A stretch of 64,000 nt of DNA from contig JAOPVP010000035.1 of assembly GCA_025966135.1 (NCBI GenBank), positions 1-64,000 of the forward strand. Direction: 5' to 3'. A model generated the notes under the pieces. That model made no database searches. It had not been told where the DNA came from and was given only the letters and a program-made list of their open reading frames with translations. Below, piece by piece: positions 28,176-35,985 of the stretch (positions within the stretch are counted from its first letter, which is position 1; each line of letters begins with the position of its first letter). Made by a program: the position numbers and the translations under genes. Source of the stretch: Frankiales bacterium (lineage in GTDB: Bacteria > Actinomycetota > Actinomycetes > Mycobacteriales > SCTD01).

Positions 28176-28796
28176 TTAGAGCGCGGGGCCCTGCTCGCGG
28201 ACCTTCTGCACCGCCTCCATGGCCTGCCGGAGGTCGGCGAGCCAGGTGTCGGCGTGCTCGCCGACGAGCTTCACGCACCAGGCCAACGCCTCGGCGCGGC
28301 TGCGGGCGACCCCACTGTCGACCAGCGTGTCGAGGACCTGCCGCTCGGGCTGGCGGAGCCGGGTCATGACCGGCACGGCCAGGTGGGTGAACAGCTGCCT
28401 GCTGCTGCCGGCGCGACCCGCCCAGGCGACCTTGCGGCCGTACCGGTGCTCGGCCTCGCGGGCGATCTGGATCCGTTCGTCGCGGGTGTCCTCGCGCCAG
28501 CGGGTGATGCGCCCGGCCTCGGCCGCCGCGACATCCGCCTCGGACGTCGAAGGGCCGTCGACCTTCGGGGGCTCGAGCGTCACGGTCACGGTGATCTCGT
28601 CACGGTCGACCGTGATCTCGGGCGTTCCCCAGGCGTCGGGGAGGCGACCGGCGAACCAGCCCTCTACGCCCTCGGCGGGGGGGACCTCACGTTCCTGCGG
28701 GCCGCCGCGTCCGGAACCCCGGCGTCCGCCGGGTCCACCGCCGCGATGCCCGCCCTCGGGTACCTGCCGGCCGTACCTCTGCTGTGGGTGCCTCAT
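28176..28796 (-). CDS. Conserved actinobacterial protein with RHH-like C-terminus
   Basis: 206-residue protein. The N-terminal 45 residues are Gly/Arg/Pro-rich and disordered; the centre has an acidic strand-rich part; the C-terminus reads VLDTLVDSGVARSRAEALAWCVKLV, which resembles the second half of a ribbon-helix-helix DNA-binding domain (GxSRSEAixxa). DNA binding is therefore a guess. The ATG at 28796 has an AGGAGG ribosome site five bases upstream; the in-frame start at 28844 lies within the promoter. A direct TGATTACA repeat upstream could be its own operator. Confidence 0.72.
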   Translation of the reverse strand: MRHPQQRYGRQVPEGGHRGGGPGGRRGSGRGGPQEREVPPAEGVEGWFAGRLPDAWGTPEITVDRDEITVTVTLEPPKVDGPSTSEADVAAAEAGRITRWREDTRDERIQIAREAEHRYGRKVAWAGRAGSSRQLFTHLAVPVMTRLRQPERQVLDTLVDSGVARSRAEALAWCVKLVGEHADTWLADLRQAMEAVQKVREQGPAL

Positions 28797-28822
28797 GGTC
28801 ACCCTCCTTCTCTCCGTTGCTG

Positions 28823-28838
28823 TGATTACATGATTACA
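28823..28838 (-). promoter_or_regulatory. Tandem TGATTACA direct repeat upstream of the RHH-like gene
   Basis: Two adjacent identical octamers, TGATTACATGATTACA, in an AT-rich patch otherwise absent from this GC-rich region. The patch ends about 26 bases before the ATG at 28796, where promoter or operator elements are expected. Read on the coding strand it is TGTAATCATGTAATCA. Confidence 0.55.
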
Positions 28839-28873
28839 CAACAACAGGTGTAAGCAGACCCTTCCCTCATGCC

Positions 28874-28924
28874 GGTACGTCTGCTCCGACGAGCCGTCGA
28901 CGTGTGCACAGGAGCGGTCGCAAG
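28874..28924. repeat. Dispersed ~50-bp inverted repeat, copy 4 (degenerate)
   Basis: Left arm ACGTCTGCTC (28877-28886) and right arm GAGCGGTCGCAAG (28912-28924) pair at about 8 of 13 positions. GTGTGCACAGGAGC in the interior resembles copies 1 and 2. It lies between the yyaL stop and the RHH-like gene promoter. Confidence 0.5.
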
Positions 28925-28935
28925 GGTGGGGCGGC

Positions 28936-30885
28936 CTACAGGACGACGCCGAGCTGGTCCTTGAGGCGGGCCGCCTCGGTGGTCGGGAGCTCGCAGACGA
29001 ACTGACGGCAGACGTAGGCCGCCCCGGTGTCGCGGCCCTCCGCGAGCGGACCGTTGACGGCCACCACAGCGCCCGGGGAGGTGGCGAGGCGGGCTACGGC
29101 GAGCAAGTCCGGTCGGTCGAGGACGACCACCTCAGCGGGACCCGCCACCAGCGCCTCCCCCACGGCGCACGCCCAGCCGGCGAAGCGGGCGTGCCGGCCG
29201 AACAGCGGCGCGATGGTCGACAGCACCTGCTCGGCGGCAGTGCGGTGCCGGGCAGAGCCGGTCAGCGCGGCGTAGGACAGCAGCGCCCCCGCGGCTGCCG
29301 CGGCACCGGAGGGGGTGGCGTTGTCGGTCGGGTCCTGCGGCCGACGGACGAGCGGCTCAGCGTCATCGGCGGTGTCCCAGAACCCGCCCCGACCGTCGGA
29401 GAACTGGGTCAGCACCACCTCGAGCAGGGCGTGCGCGCCGCGGAGCTGGTCGAGGTCGCCGGTTGCGGAGTAGAGCGCGATCAGCCCTTCGGCGACGTCG
29501 GCGTAGTCCTCCAGCACCGCCAGGTGCTTGCCGACCACCCCGTCGCGCGACACCCGGCGCAGCCGGCCGTCGACCCAGTGCAGCGAGCGGATCAGGTCGG
29601 CGCAGCGGGTGGCGGCAGCGAGGTAGTCGGGCCGGTCCAGCAGCACTCCCGCCTCGGCGAGGGCCGCGACCGCGAGACCGTTCCACGCCGCCACCACCTT
29701 GTCGTCCCGACCCGGTTGAGGCCGCAGCGCACGCGCCTCGAGCAGCCGGGAGCGGACCGACTCGTATCTCGAGAGGTCAGCCGGCTCGACCAGTCGCTGC
29801 AGCGTCGATGTCCCGTGCTCGAAGGTGCCGGCCGCAGTCACCTCGAACTGCTCGGCCGCCCAGGCGCCGTCCTCGGCGCCCAGGACGTCCACCAGCTGAG
29901 ACGGCGTCCAGGCGTACGTCAGCCCTTCGACCCCGTTGGTGTCGGCGTCCAGGGCAGAGGCGAAGCCACCCTCCGGGGTCCCCAGGTCCCGCAGCAGGAA
30001 GTCGGCAGTCTCGAGACAGACCCGCCGCGCAAACGCAGAACCCGAGGCGCGCCACCAGTGCAGGTAGACCCGCAGCAGCAGCGCGTTGTCATACAGCATC
30101 TTCTCGAAATGCGGCACCACCCACTGTCCGTCCACCGAGTACCGCGCGAAGCCACCGCCGAGCTGGTCGTACAGCCCGCCGCGGGCCATCGCCTGGCAGG
30201 TGTGGTCGACCTTCTCCAGGCCCTCGCCCGTCCTCGACCAACGCCGCAGCAGGAACTCCAGCACCATCGACGGGGGGAACTTCGGCGCGGAGCCGAACCC
30301 GCCGTGCACACCGTCGTACGACGGATTCAGGGACGTGGCGGCCTTGTCCAGCAAGCCCGCTGTGACCTCGACGCGGTCGTCGGACGGGGTCCGCGACAGC
30401 CGCTCGACGACCTCCCGTCCGGCCTCGTCGACGTCGACCCGCCGGGTCTCCCAGGTCTGCGCCACCGACTGCAGGACCTCGCTGAACGAGGGCATCCCGT
30501 GGCGGGGCTCGCGGGGCCAGTACGTGCCGCAGAAGAAGGGCTCGCCCTTGACCGTGAGGAACGACGTCATCGGCCAACCGCCGTGGCCGGTCATCGCCTG
30601 GACGGCCTCCATGTAGACCGCGTCGACGTCCGGGCGCTCCTCGCGGTCCACCTTGATGTTCACGAAGTGCGCGTTCATGTAGTCCGCCGTGGCGAGGTCC
30701 TCGAAGGATTCGTGCGCCATGACGTGGCACCAGTGGCATGCTGCGTAGCCGATGCTCAACAGGATTGGTCGGTCTGTCCGCTCCGCCTCCGCGAACGCTT
30801 CGGCACTCCAAGGCCACCAATCCACTGGATTCTCAGCGTGTTGGAGCAAGTAGGGGCTGGTCTCACCGGTCAGACGATTCGTCAT
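28936..30885 (-). CDS. Thioredoxin-like domain/glycosidase-fold protein YyaL (DUF255)
   Basis: 649-residue protein of the YyaL/spermatogenesis-associated protein 20 family: an N-terminal thioredoxin-like DUF255 domain (about 1-165) with the redox pair in [14 protein letters not shown] (Cys50, Cys53), then an (alpha/alpha)6 toroid resembling glycosidase or epimerase folds ([27 protein letters not shown]). Function is not firmly known. ATG at 30885 is preceded by GAAGGGGTG. It corresponds to Rv1084 and is the last chromosomal gene; the mobile element begins less than 200 bases upstream of its start. Confidence 0.9.
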   Translation of the reverse strand: MTNRLTGETSPYLLQHAENPVDWWPWSAEAFAEAERTDRPILLSIGYAACHWCHVMAHESFEDLATADYMNAHFVNIKVDREERPDVDAVYMEAVQAMTGHGGWPMTSFLTVKGEPFFCGTYWPREPRHGMPSFSEVLQSVAQTWETRRVDVDEAGREVVERLSRTPSDDRVEVTAGLLDKAATSLNPSYDGVHGGFGSAPKFPPSMVLEFLLRRWSRTGEGLEKVDHTCQAMARGGLYDQLGGGFARYSVDGQWVVPHFEKMLYDNALLLRVYLHWWRASGSAFARRVCLETADFLLRDLGTPEGGFASALDADTNGVEGLTYAWTPSQLVDVLGAEDGAWAAEQFEVTAAGTFEHGTSTLQRLVEPADLSRYESVRSRLLEARALRPQPGRDDKVVAAWNGLAVAALAEAGVLLDRPDYLAAATRCADLIRSLHWVDGRLRRVSRDGVVGKHLAVLEDYADVAEGLIALYSATGDLDQLRGAHALLEVVLTQFSDGRGGFWDTADDAEPLVRRPQDPTDNATPSGAAAAAGALLSYAALTGSARHRTAAEQVLSTIAPLFGRHARFAGWACAVGEALVAGPAEVVVLDRPDLLAVARLATSPGAVVAVNGPLAEGRDTGAAYVCRQFVCELPTTEAARLKDQLGVVL

Positions 30886-30930
30886 CGTGCACACCCCTTC
30901 CAGTGATGCCATCGGTCTTGTACTCTACTA

Positions 30931-30953
30931 AGACCCATGAAACAGACCCATGA
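30931..30953. repeat. Direct repeat at the element's left edge
   Basis: AGACCCATGA occurs at 30931-30940 and again at 30944-30953, separated by three bases. The inverted form CTCATGGG occurs at the integrase start (31053-31060). These are candidates for recombinase arm or core sites at the left attachment region, or for operators of int and yyaL. Confidence 0.5.
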
Positions 30954-31055
30954 GTGCTTCTGTCGGATCGTCTTGGGGCGGGCCGGAGACGCCCTCACCG
31001 TGCCGTTTCGTGTCATTCACATGGTCATCCTGCACGCAAGAGCTTGAGGTCGCTC

Positions 31056-32435
31056 ATGGGCAAGACGGGCATTCGCATCTCGGTCGGCAAGCCTCGGACA
31101 AACGGCGGTGGCGCCCGACCTTGGCGCGCGGCGATGTATGCCCCAGGCGACCACTACAAGTTGTTCCGGGTGCGGTTCAAGGAGGAATCCAACGAGCAGT
31201 GGACGTGGACCTCCAGGACAGCGCCCACCGAAGCAGAAGCCCGGCGAATCTTCACCCAAGTCGAGCGAGCGCTGGACGCGATGACTGCGGCGCCGGCTCG
31301 GGCAAGCGTCCAGCGTGGGCGGACAGGGAACGCACTTGCCGATGCCTACCTCGCGGACAGCAGGGCCCAGTCGAAGGCGGCACGGACGATCGAGCAGCGG
31401 GAGAGCCGCTTGAGGCGGCACATTCGCCCCGTACTCGGTGACGTTCCCGTCGCCAGCTGGAGAGTCACCCACTCACGCAAGGTGATCGAAGACGCCCAGA
31501 CCCGCGGGGTGAAGTCAGTCGGGCGTCTCGCTGACATTCGGCAGGACCTCGCCGCCATGCGCAAGTTGGCGTGGCGCGAAGGTTGGCTCACCCGAGACAT
31601 CGACCCCCTCGACGGCCTATCGCTCCCGCGTCAGCAAACGCTTCAGGGCGCCGGCCGCGGCTATGTGCCTCCGGATCTCCGCCCGTCGCGGCGCCACGTC
31701 GATGCCATGGCTTCCGCCGCAGACCACCTCACCGTGAACGGCTCAGAGGAACTGCGTCGCCTTCCGCTACTCGGTACCCAGATCCGCGTGGCCGGCTACG
31801 GCGGTCTGCGCCTGGGAGAGCAGCTCGGCCTTCGGGCGATCGACGTCTTCCTCGATCGCGGCGTCATTTCGGTCAACGGATCCTGGACGCAGCCTCGACT
31901 GGCCGATTGCCCGCCCTTCCGAGGACCGGTCAAGAACGGGCTGGTCCACGACGCACCACTGCCCGGATCGCTTCGTCGCGAACTACGGCCTCGCTGTGCG
32001 GAACTCCTCGGGTTGCCCGGCGACGCCTCCGTTGAGCAGGTCACGCACGCACAGACCGGTGAACGGGTACGCCGAGGACGCCTTGCAGGGTCGTTAGACC
32101 GGTGGTGGGAACTCGAGGTCGATCCTCAGGAGGAGCAGTGGCTGTTCATCGACACCGCCACCGGCCTGCCTTCGAGGACCGAGCTCTTCAACGACCGATG
32201 GCACCGCGTGCGTCGTTGGCTGGCGAAGGAGGACGGCGAGAATGCCTGGCCGAAGCACATCGTCTATCGCAACCTTCGTCATCACGCCGCCGGTTTCTGG
32301 CACGACGAACTGGATCGGGACTGGGCAGATGTTGCCGCGTGGCTGGGCGACAAACTCGCAACGGTGCTCGATCACTATGTGCGATCTGGAGTCGACGCCC
32401 TGAGCGACGTCACGACCCGCCTGGAAGCGTTCTAG
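31056..32435 (+). CDS. int: Tyrosine recombinase (element integrase)
   Basis: 459-residue site-specific recombinase. An N-terminal arm-binding region is followed by a SAM-like core-binding domain (about 95-190) and the catalytic domain. Visible residues are the box I arginine (GYGGLRLGEQLGL), a beta-hairpin lysine (RGPVKNG), the box II arginine (YRNLRHH) and the tyrosine (VLDHYV). Box II histidine is Arg and the usual LGH is LGD, so two pentad positions differ from the consensus. ATG at 31056 has GAGGT seven bases upstream. Its stop shares CTAG with the convergent excisionase stop. Confidence 0.93.
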   Translation: MGKTGIRISVGKPRTNGGGARPWRAAMYAPGDHYKLFRVRFKEESNEQWTWTSRTAPTEAEARRIFTQVERALDAMTAAPARASVQRGRTGNALADAYLADSRAQSKAARTIEQRESRLRRHIRPVLGDVPVASWRVTHSRKVIEDAQTRGVKSVGRLADIRQDLAAMRKLAWREGWLTRDIDPLDGLSLPRQQTLQGAGRGYVPPDLRPSRRHVDAMASAADHLTVNGSEELRRLPLLGTQIRVAGYGGLRLGEQLGLRAIDVFLDRGVISVNGSWTQPRLADCPPFRGPVKNGLVHDAPLPGSLRRELRPRCAELLGLPGDASVEQVTHAQTGERVRRGRLAGSLDRWWELEVDPQEEQWLFIDTATGLPSRTELFNDRWHRVRRWLAKEDGENAWPKHIVYRNLRHHAAGFWHDELDRDWADVAAWLGDKLATVLDHYVRSGVDALSDVTTRLEAF

Positions 32436-32749
32436 GCAGACCGCGCAGATCGACGCTTCCTCGACGGCATCGAGGGTGACTGCACCACCCTTCGTGGCGC
32501 TCTCAACTGGGCATTTTCCCACGCGATAATCGTGTCGAGCCGGTAGCGGTCGCCACCGATCGGTCGTGGAAACCCATCGGACCGAAGGATCCGGTAGCCC
32601 TTCGTCCTCCCCCACCCGTAGCGTGAGATGACTTCCTGTGCGTTCAGGAAGGTGTCATCCGGCTGGTGTTCGTGCGGTGCTGAAACCCTGCCTGGCAGGT
32701 CCGTGTCGTCTACATCGACCGCTCGCAGTTCCGGCGATACGTGCCTCAT
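32432..32749 (-). CDS. xis: AlpA/MerR-type excisionase
   Basis: 105-residue DNA-binding protein. The winged HTH is near residues 28-75: FLNAQEVISRYGWGRTKGY, then RLDTIIAWENAQ; the C-terminus is Arg/Ser-rich. Such proteins direct integrases toward excision. The ATG at 32749 has GAGGTG about six bases upstream and lies 10 bases after the stop of the DUF4913-like gene; a longer frame to 32953 overlaps that gene and is rejected. Last gene of the transfer train and convergent with int, ends overlapping by four bases. Confidence 0.8.
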   Translation of the reverse strand: MRHVSPELRAVDVDDTDLPGRVSAPHEHQPDDTFLNAQEVISRYGWGRTKGYRILRSDGFPRPIGGDRYRLDTIIAWENAQLRAPRRVVQSPSMPSRKRRSARSA

Positions 32750-32759
32750 CGCGGTCACC

Positions 32760-33254
32760 TCAGCCTTCACCACAGACGGTCTGGTCGCGTCTTGCCAGGT
32801 CGGCATGGATGGTGCGTTCGCGGTGGCTGTGGTCCGTGTCGTCGGGGAGAGCGACGTCGGGTCGGTGGACGCCGTCGGCGCAGCCAGTTCGGTCCCATTC
32901 ACGGAGTCGTTGCAAGGTTCGGTCGAGGAGGTCGTGCCAGGCGCTGCCGTCACCGGCGTGGGCTTCGGGGTCGAGGTATGCGCCGACCCAACTGGAGCGG
33001 AGGGCGCTGAGTTCTTCGAGTTGGGGTGGGTGGGCGTACCAGCAGGCGGGGAGGGTTTCGCGGAGTTGGTAGCGGTCGCGGAGCCAGTCGACCCAGTCGG
33101 TGAGGATGCTCCAGCGCTCCGCGGCGTGGTTGAGGTCGAGCGCGGCCCAGTTCACGGGGCGTTCACCGAGGGCGGGGTTGTCGGCGAACCGTTCGAGGAG
33201 GTAGTCCATCTGGGCGCGTAGGAGGACGATCTCGTCTTCGAGCGACAGGTTCAT
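32760..33254 (-). CDS. DUF4913-like element protein
   Basis: 164-residue soluble protein. The segment LPACWYAHPPQLEELSALRSSW followed by WHDLLDRTLQRLREW resembles DUF4913, a family common in actinobacterial conjugative elements and plasmids. The N-terminus is a helical EDEIVLLRAQMDYLLERF run. Function unknown. The ATG at 33254 overlaps the stop of the coupling-protein gene as ATGA, so the longer frame to 33368 is not used. Confidence 0.7.
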   Translation of the reverse strand: MNLSLEDEIVLLRAQMDYLLERFADNPALGERPVNWAALDLNHAAERWSILTDWVDWLRDRYQLRETLPACWYAHPPQLEELSALRSSWVGAYLDPEAHAGDGSAWHDLLDRTLQRLREWDRTGCADGVHRPDVALPDDTDHSHRERTIHADLARRDQTVCGEG

Positions 33255-35029
33255 GGCGTGGCCTTTCCGGTGTGTGGCGCGTCGGGTCGTCTCCACCAGG
33301 GGGTGAGCCGTACGCGGACGGGCGGTGTCTGGCGGGCGAGCACGAGTGCTTGGCCCGTTGGTAGGCACCGGATCTGCTCGAGCGGGAGAGCCGGTAGGCG
33401 TTGGGTGCTGATGCTGCGGTTGGAGCCGCCAGCTCCGTGGCTTCGGGTGAGGGTGGGCTGGTCGATGTCACCGACGAGGCGGCTGATGCGGCTCAGATCG
33501 TCGGCGTGGGCGAGTCCGCCGAGGACGACTTTCGTCGTGCTGGCGTCCCAGAGGGCGTCGGCGCCGGCTTCGCCCCAGCGGGCGCGGGCTTGGGCGAGGG
33601 ACTGCAGGATGGCGACGGTCGTGATGCCGGTGCCTCCGCCGTCGGCGAGCAGGTTCGGCAGGGTGGGGATGGGGGCGATGTTGGCTGCTTCGTCGAGCAG
33701 CAGGAACAGCGGTGGGTCGAGCCTGCCGGCGGGCAGCGTGGCTGCTCGGGAACGCGCGGTGTCAAGGAGGTCTTCGATGAGCGCGCTGATCAGCGGCGCT
33801 ACGGACAGTTGCGCGCCGGTGGTGCCGAGGAGGTAGAGCGTGCCGCGGCTGTCGAGGAAGTCTGCGGGGTTGAACTGTTCGGCGCTGCTGGGGCTGCATG
33901 TGTCTAGGACGCGCGGGTCGGCGAGGCTGTCGACGGCTCGGCGGACTCCGGCCCAGACGCTGTCGCGTTGGCGGGGGTCGGCACCGGCTTGTGCGGCGAG
34001 TTCTTCGGCCCACCCTGGTGCGGCGCCGCTGTCGTGTTTGAGGATCCTTACGGGGGTGGGGTCTTGAGGTCGTGAGGCCCAAGCGAGGACGTCGCTGATC
34101 GGCCGGTCGGTGAGCGCTGCGGCGTGCAGGTAGCCGCGGAGGACAGCCGCGGCCATCTGGGTCCAGAACTCCCCGTCGCTGGTGGTCCCTTTGGTGAGCT
34201 GGGCTCCGGCTGCGAGGGCTCGGGCGCGGTTGATGGCCACGAGCGGGTCGATGCAGCCCCGGGTCGGGGACCAGCGCAGCCGCGGGACGTCGGCGGCCAG
34301 CTGCTGAGGATCGAAGGCCAGCACCGGGCCGTGCTCAGCACGTCGCGCTTGGGTCACGCGCAGGGTGTCGGGGCGGGTGCTGGTGACCAGAACGGCGCCG
34401 GGGGCGTCCAGGGTGTGGGGGATGACGAGGTGGACGCCTTTGCCGCTTCGCGGTGGGCCGAGGATGAGGTAGCTGTCTTCGACACTCCCCCAGATCTGCT
34501 GCCCGGTGCACAGGTCATGACCGAGCGCGAGGCCGACCTGGCTGGTCGGGTAGCGGCGTGTACCAGCGAGGGACGGTCGCGTCTGGGGCGCGCGTTGCCG
34601 CACTGCTCGCTCACCAAGGTGTTGCCGGATGTCGGTGCGGGTGGCGAGGCCCCTGCCGCCGCCTTGCCGCTGTCCGCCGTGGCCGCCCGTGGCAGCGGCG
34701 GCGACCCGGGTCAGGACCAGAGCCAGGCCGAGGACGAGTCCCGTGGCGAGAACAAACGTGATCCAGAGCATGGCCGTACCGGGCAGCATGTTCCTGATGG
34801 CCGCCGGGTAGGCCAGCGCGGGATCGTCAAGGTGACCCGGCAACTGCAGGAGCAGGCTAGTCACCTCCGGCAGAGGTAGCGGACGCCAGCCGTGCCCGGC
34901 CGCCAGGGCGGCGAGGCCGCTACTGCCCCAGCCGATCAGATGAGCCACGGCGAGAAGGGCGAGTCCGGCGAGGGTGAGCAGCTCTGGTGGTTCCAGGGTC
35001 GAGCTGCTCATGGGTCCGCGGCCGTTCAC
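33251..35029 (-). CDS. VirD4/TraG-type coupling protein
   Basis: 592-residue type IV coupling ATPase that brings the relaxase-DNA complex to the transfer channel. Two N-terminal membrane segments (about 17-45 and 86-108) precede a RecA-like motor with Walker A GPPRSGKG (191-198), Walker B LFLLLDEAANI and the ILQSLAQARARWG helix. The GTG at 35029 overlaps the preceding stop as GTGA; an ATG at 35011 is possible. Sits downstream of the NlpC/P60 and VirB4-like genes. Confidence 0.9.
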   Translation of the reverse strand: MNGRGPMSSSTLEPPELLTLAGLALLAVAHLIGWGSSGLAALAAGHGWRPLPLPEVTSLLLQLPGHLDDPALAYPAAIRNMLPGTAMLWITFVLATGLVLGLALVLTRVAAAATGGHGGQRQGGGRGLATRTDIRQHLGERAVRQRAPQTRPSLAGTRRYPTSQVGLALGHDLCTGQQIWGSVEDSYLILGPPRSGKGVHLVIPHTLDAPGAVLVTSTRPDTLRVTQARRAEHGPVLAFDPQQLAADVPRLRWSPTRGCIDPLVAINRARALAAGAQLTKGTTSDGEFWTQMAAAVLRGYLHAAALTDRPISDVLAWASRPQDPTPVRILKHDSGAAPGWAEELAAQAGADPRQRDSVWAGVRRAVDSLADPRVLDTCSPSSAEQFNPADFLDSRGTLYLLGTTGAQLSVAPLISALIEDLLDTARSRAATLPAGRLDPPLFLLLDEAANIAPIPTLPNLLADGGGTGITTVAILQSLAQARARWGEAGADALWDASTTKVVLGGLAHADDLSRISRLVGDIDQPTLTRSHGAGGSNRSISTQRLPALPLEQIRCLPTGQALVLARQTPPVRVRLTPWWRRPDAPHTGKATP

Positions 35030-35985
35030 GAGCCGATTCCAAGCAGAGTGGCCGGCAGCGCGGCCGGGCGGGTGGCGCCCAGGTAGTGCCCGAACCCAGC
35101 GATCGGTTCCACCCGGACGAGGGCGCCGGTGTGAGGCGCGTCGACCATCCGTCCCTGCCCGAGGGCGATCCCGACGTGGTGGATGTGGAGCAGGTCGGCT
35201 CCGAAGAACACCAGATCACCGGGAGCGGGTTCGACGATCAGCGACAGCAGGGGTCCGGCGTCGTGCTGGCTCTGCGCCGTCCGGGGCAGGGTGACGCCAG
35301 CTCGTTCGTAGGCGTACTGGACCAGGCCGCTGCAGTCGAACCCGGCGTCGGGGGTTTCACCGCCCCACAGGTAGGGGGTCCCGACTTGGGCCAGGGCCGT
35401 CTGGACGGCGACCGTCGCGGCGGGGCTGCCGGCAGTGAGGGCATCGGCGTACTGAGCCGCCCAGGCCAGCACCCGGGTCGCGTAGCCCCCCGGGGCCAGA
35501 GCGCGGTCGCGGCAGGCGAACTGTCCTCCGCACGTGTACGCGGCGACAGCGGTGGGGGTATCGCGGTCGGCTCCAAGGCTGCAGAGGTAGTTGGCCGCGG
35601 CGGGGATGGCGTCGGCGGGGTTGAACGGGTCGGCGACGCCGTCGTTGTCACCGTCGACGCCGTACTCCTGCCAGGTCGCCGGCAGGAACTGCATAGGTCC
35701 CTGGGCGCCGGCGGCGCTGACCTGACCGGGGGGGCGGTTGTGGTCGGACTCGACCTTCCCGATCCCGGCCAGCACCGCCCAGCTCAGGCCCGGGCATCCC
35801 GTTGCGCTCTGCTGATACATCGCGAGCAGGTCAGCGGGGATATCGGCGACCGCAGCCTGGCTCGGGCTGGCGTCCGCAGGGAGTTGGGCCAGGCCCGCGG
35901 CGAGGGCGCCGATCATCGCGATCGGCATCACCACCAGCGCGCCTGCGACCGGAAGCAGCCAACGCAGGATTCTGTTGCCCGTCAT
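35026..35985 (-). CDS. Lytic transglycosylase-NlpC/P60 peptidoglycan hydrolase
   Basis: 319-residue exported enzyme that opens the cell wall for the transfer apparatus. One N-terminal membrane/signal helix (about 8-32) is followed by a transglycosylase domain (Glu79 in GIGKVESDHNR; GPMQFLPATW), then an NlpC/P60 endopeptidase with Cys218 in GFDCSGLVQYAY and His270 in HIHHVGIALG. Equivalent to VirB1-type factors of Gram-positive conjugation. ATG at 35985 overlaps the VirB4-like stop by ATGA; its stop overlaps the coupling-protein start. Confidence 0.9.
   Translation of the reverse strand: MTGNRILRWLLPVAGALVVMPIAMIGALAAGLAQLPADASPSQAAVADIPADLLAMYQQSATGCPGLSWAVLAGIGKVESDHNRPPGQVSAAGAQGPMQFLPATWQEYGVDGDNDGVADPFNPADAIPAAANYLCSLGADRDTPTAVAAYTCGGQFACRDRALAPGGYATRVLAWAAQYADALTAGSPAATVAVQTALAQVGTPYLWGGETPDAGFDCSGLVQYAYERAGVTLPRTAQSQHDAGPLLSLIVEPAPGDLVFFGADLLHIHHVGIALGQGRMVDAPHTGALVRVEPIAGFGHYLGATRPAALPATLLGIGS

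Noticed and set aside
5652..28924. CRISPR array from the recurring ~50-bp repeats
   Set aside because: Copies are kilobases apart in separate intergenic regions, are inverted repeats, and have no spacers or cas genes nearby.
30886..31055. tRNA gene as the integration target
   Set aside because: No cloverleaf, T-loop (GGTTCRA) or anticodon arm could be found at the left edge.
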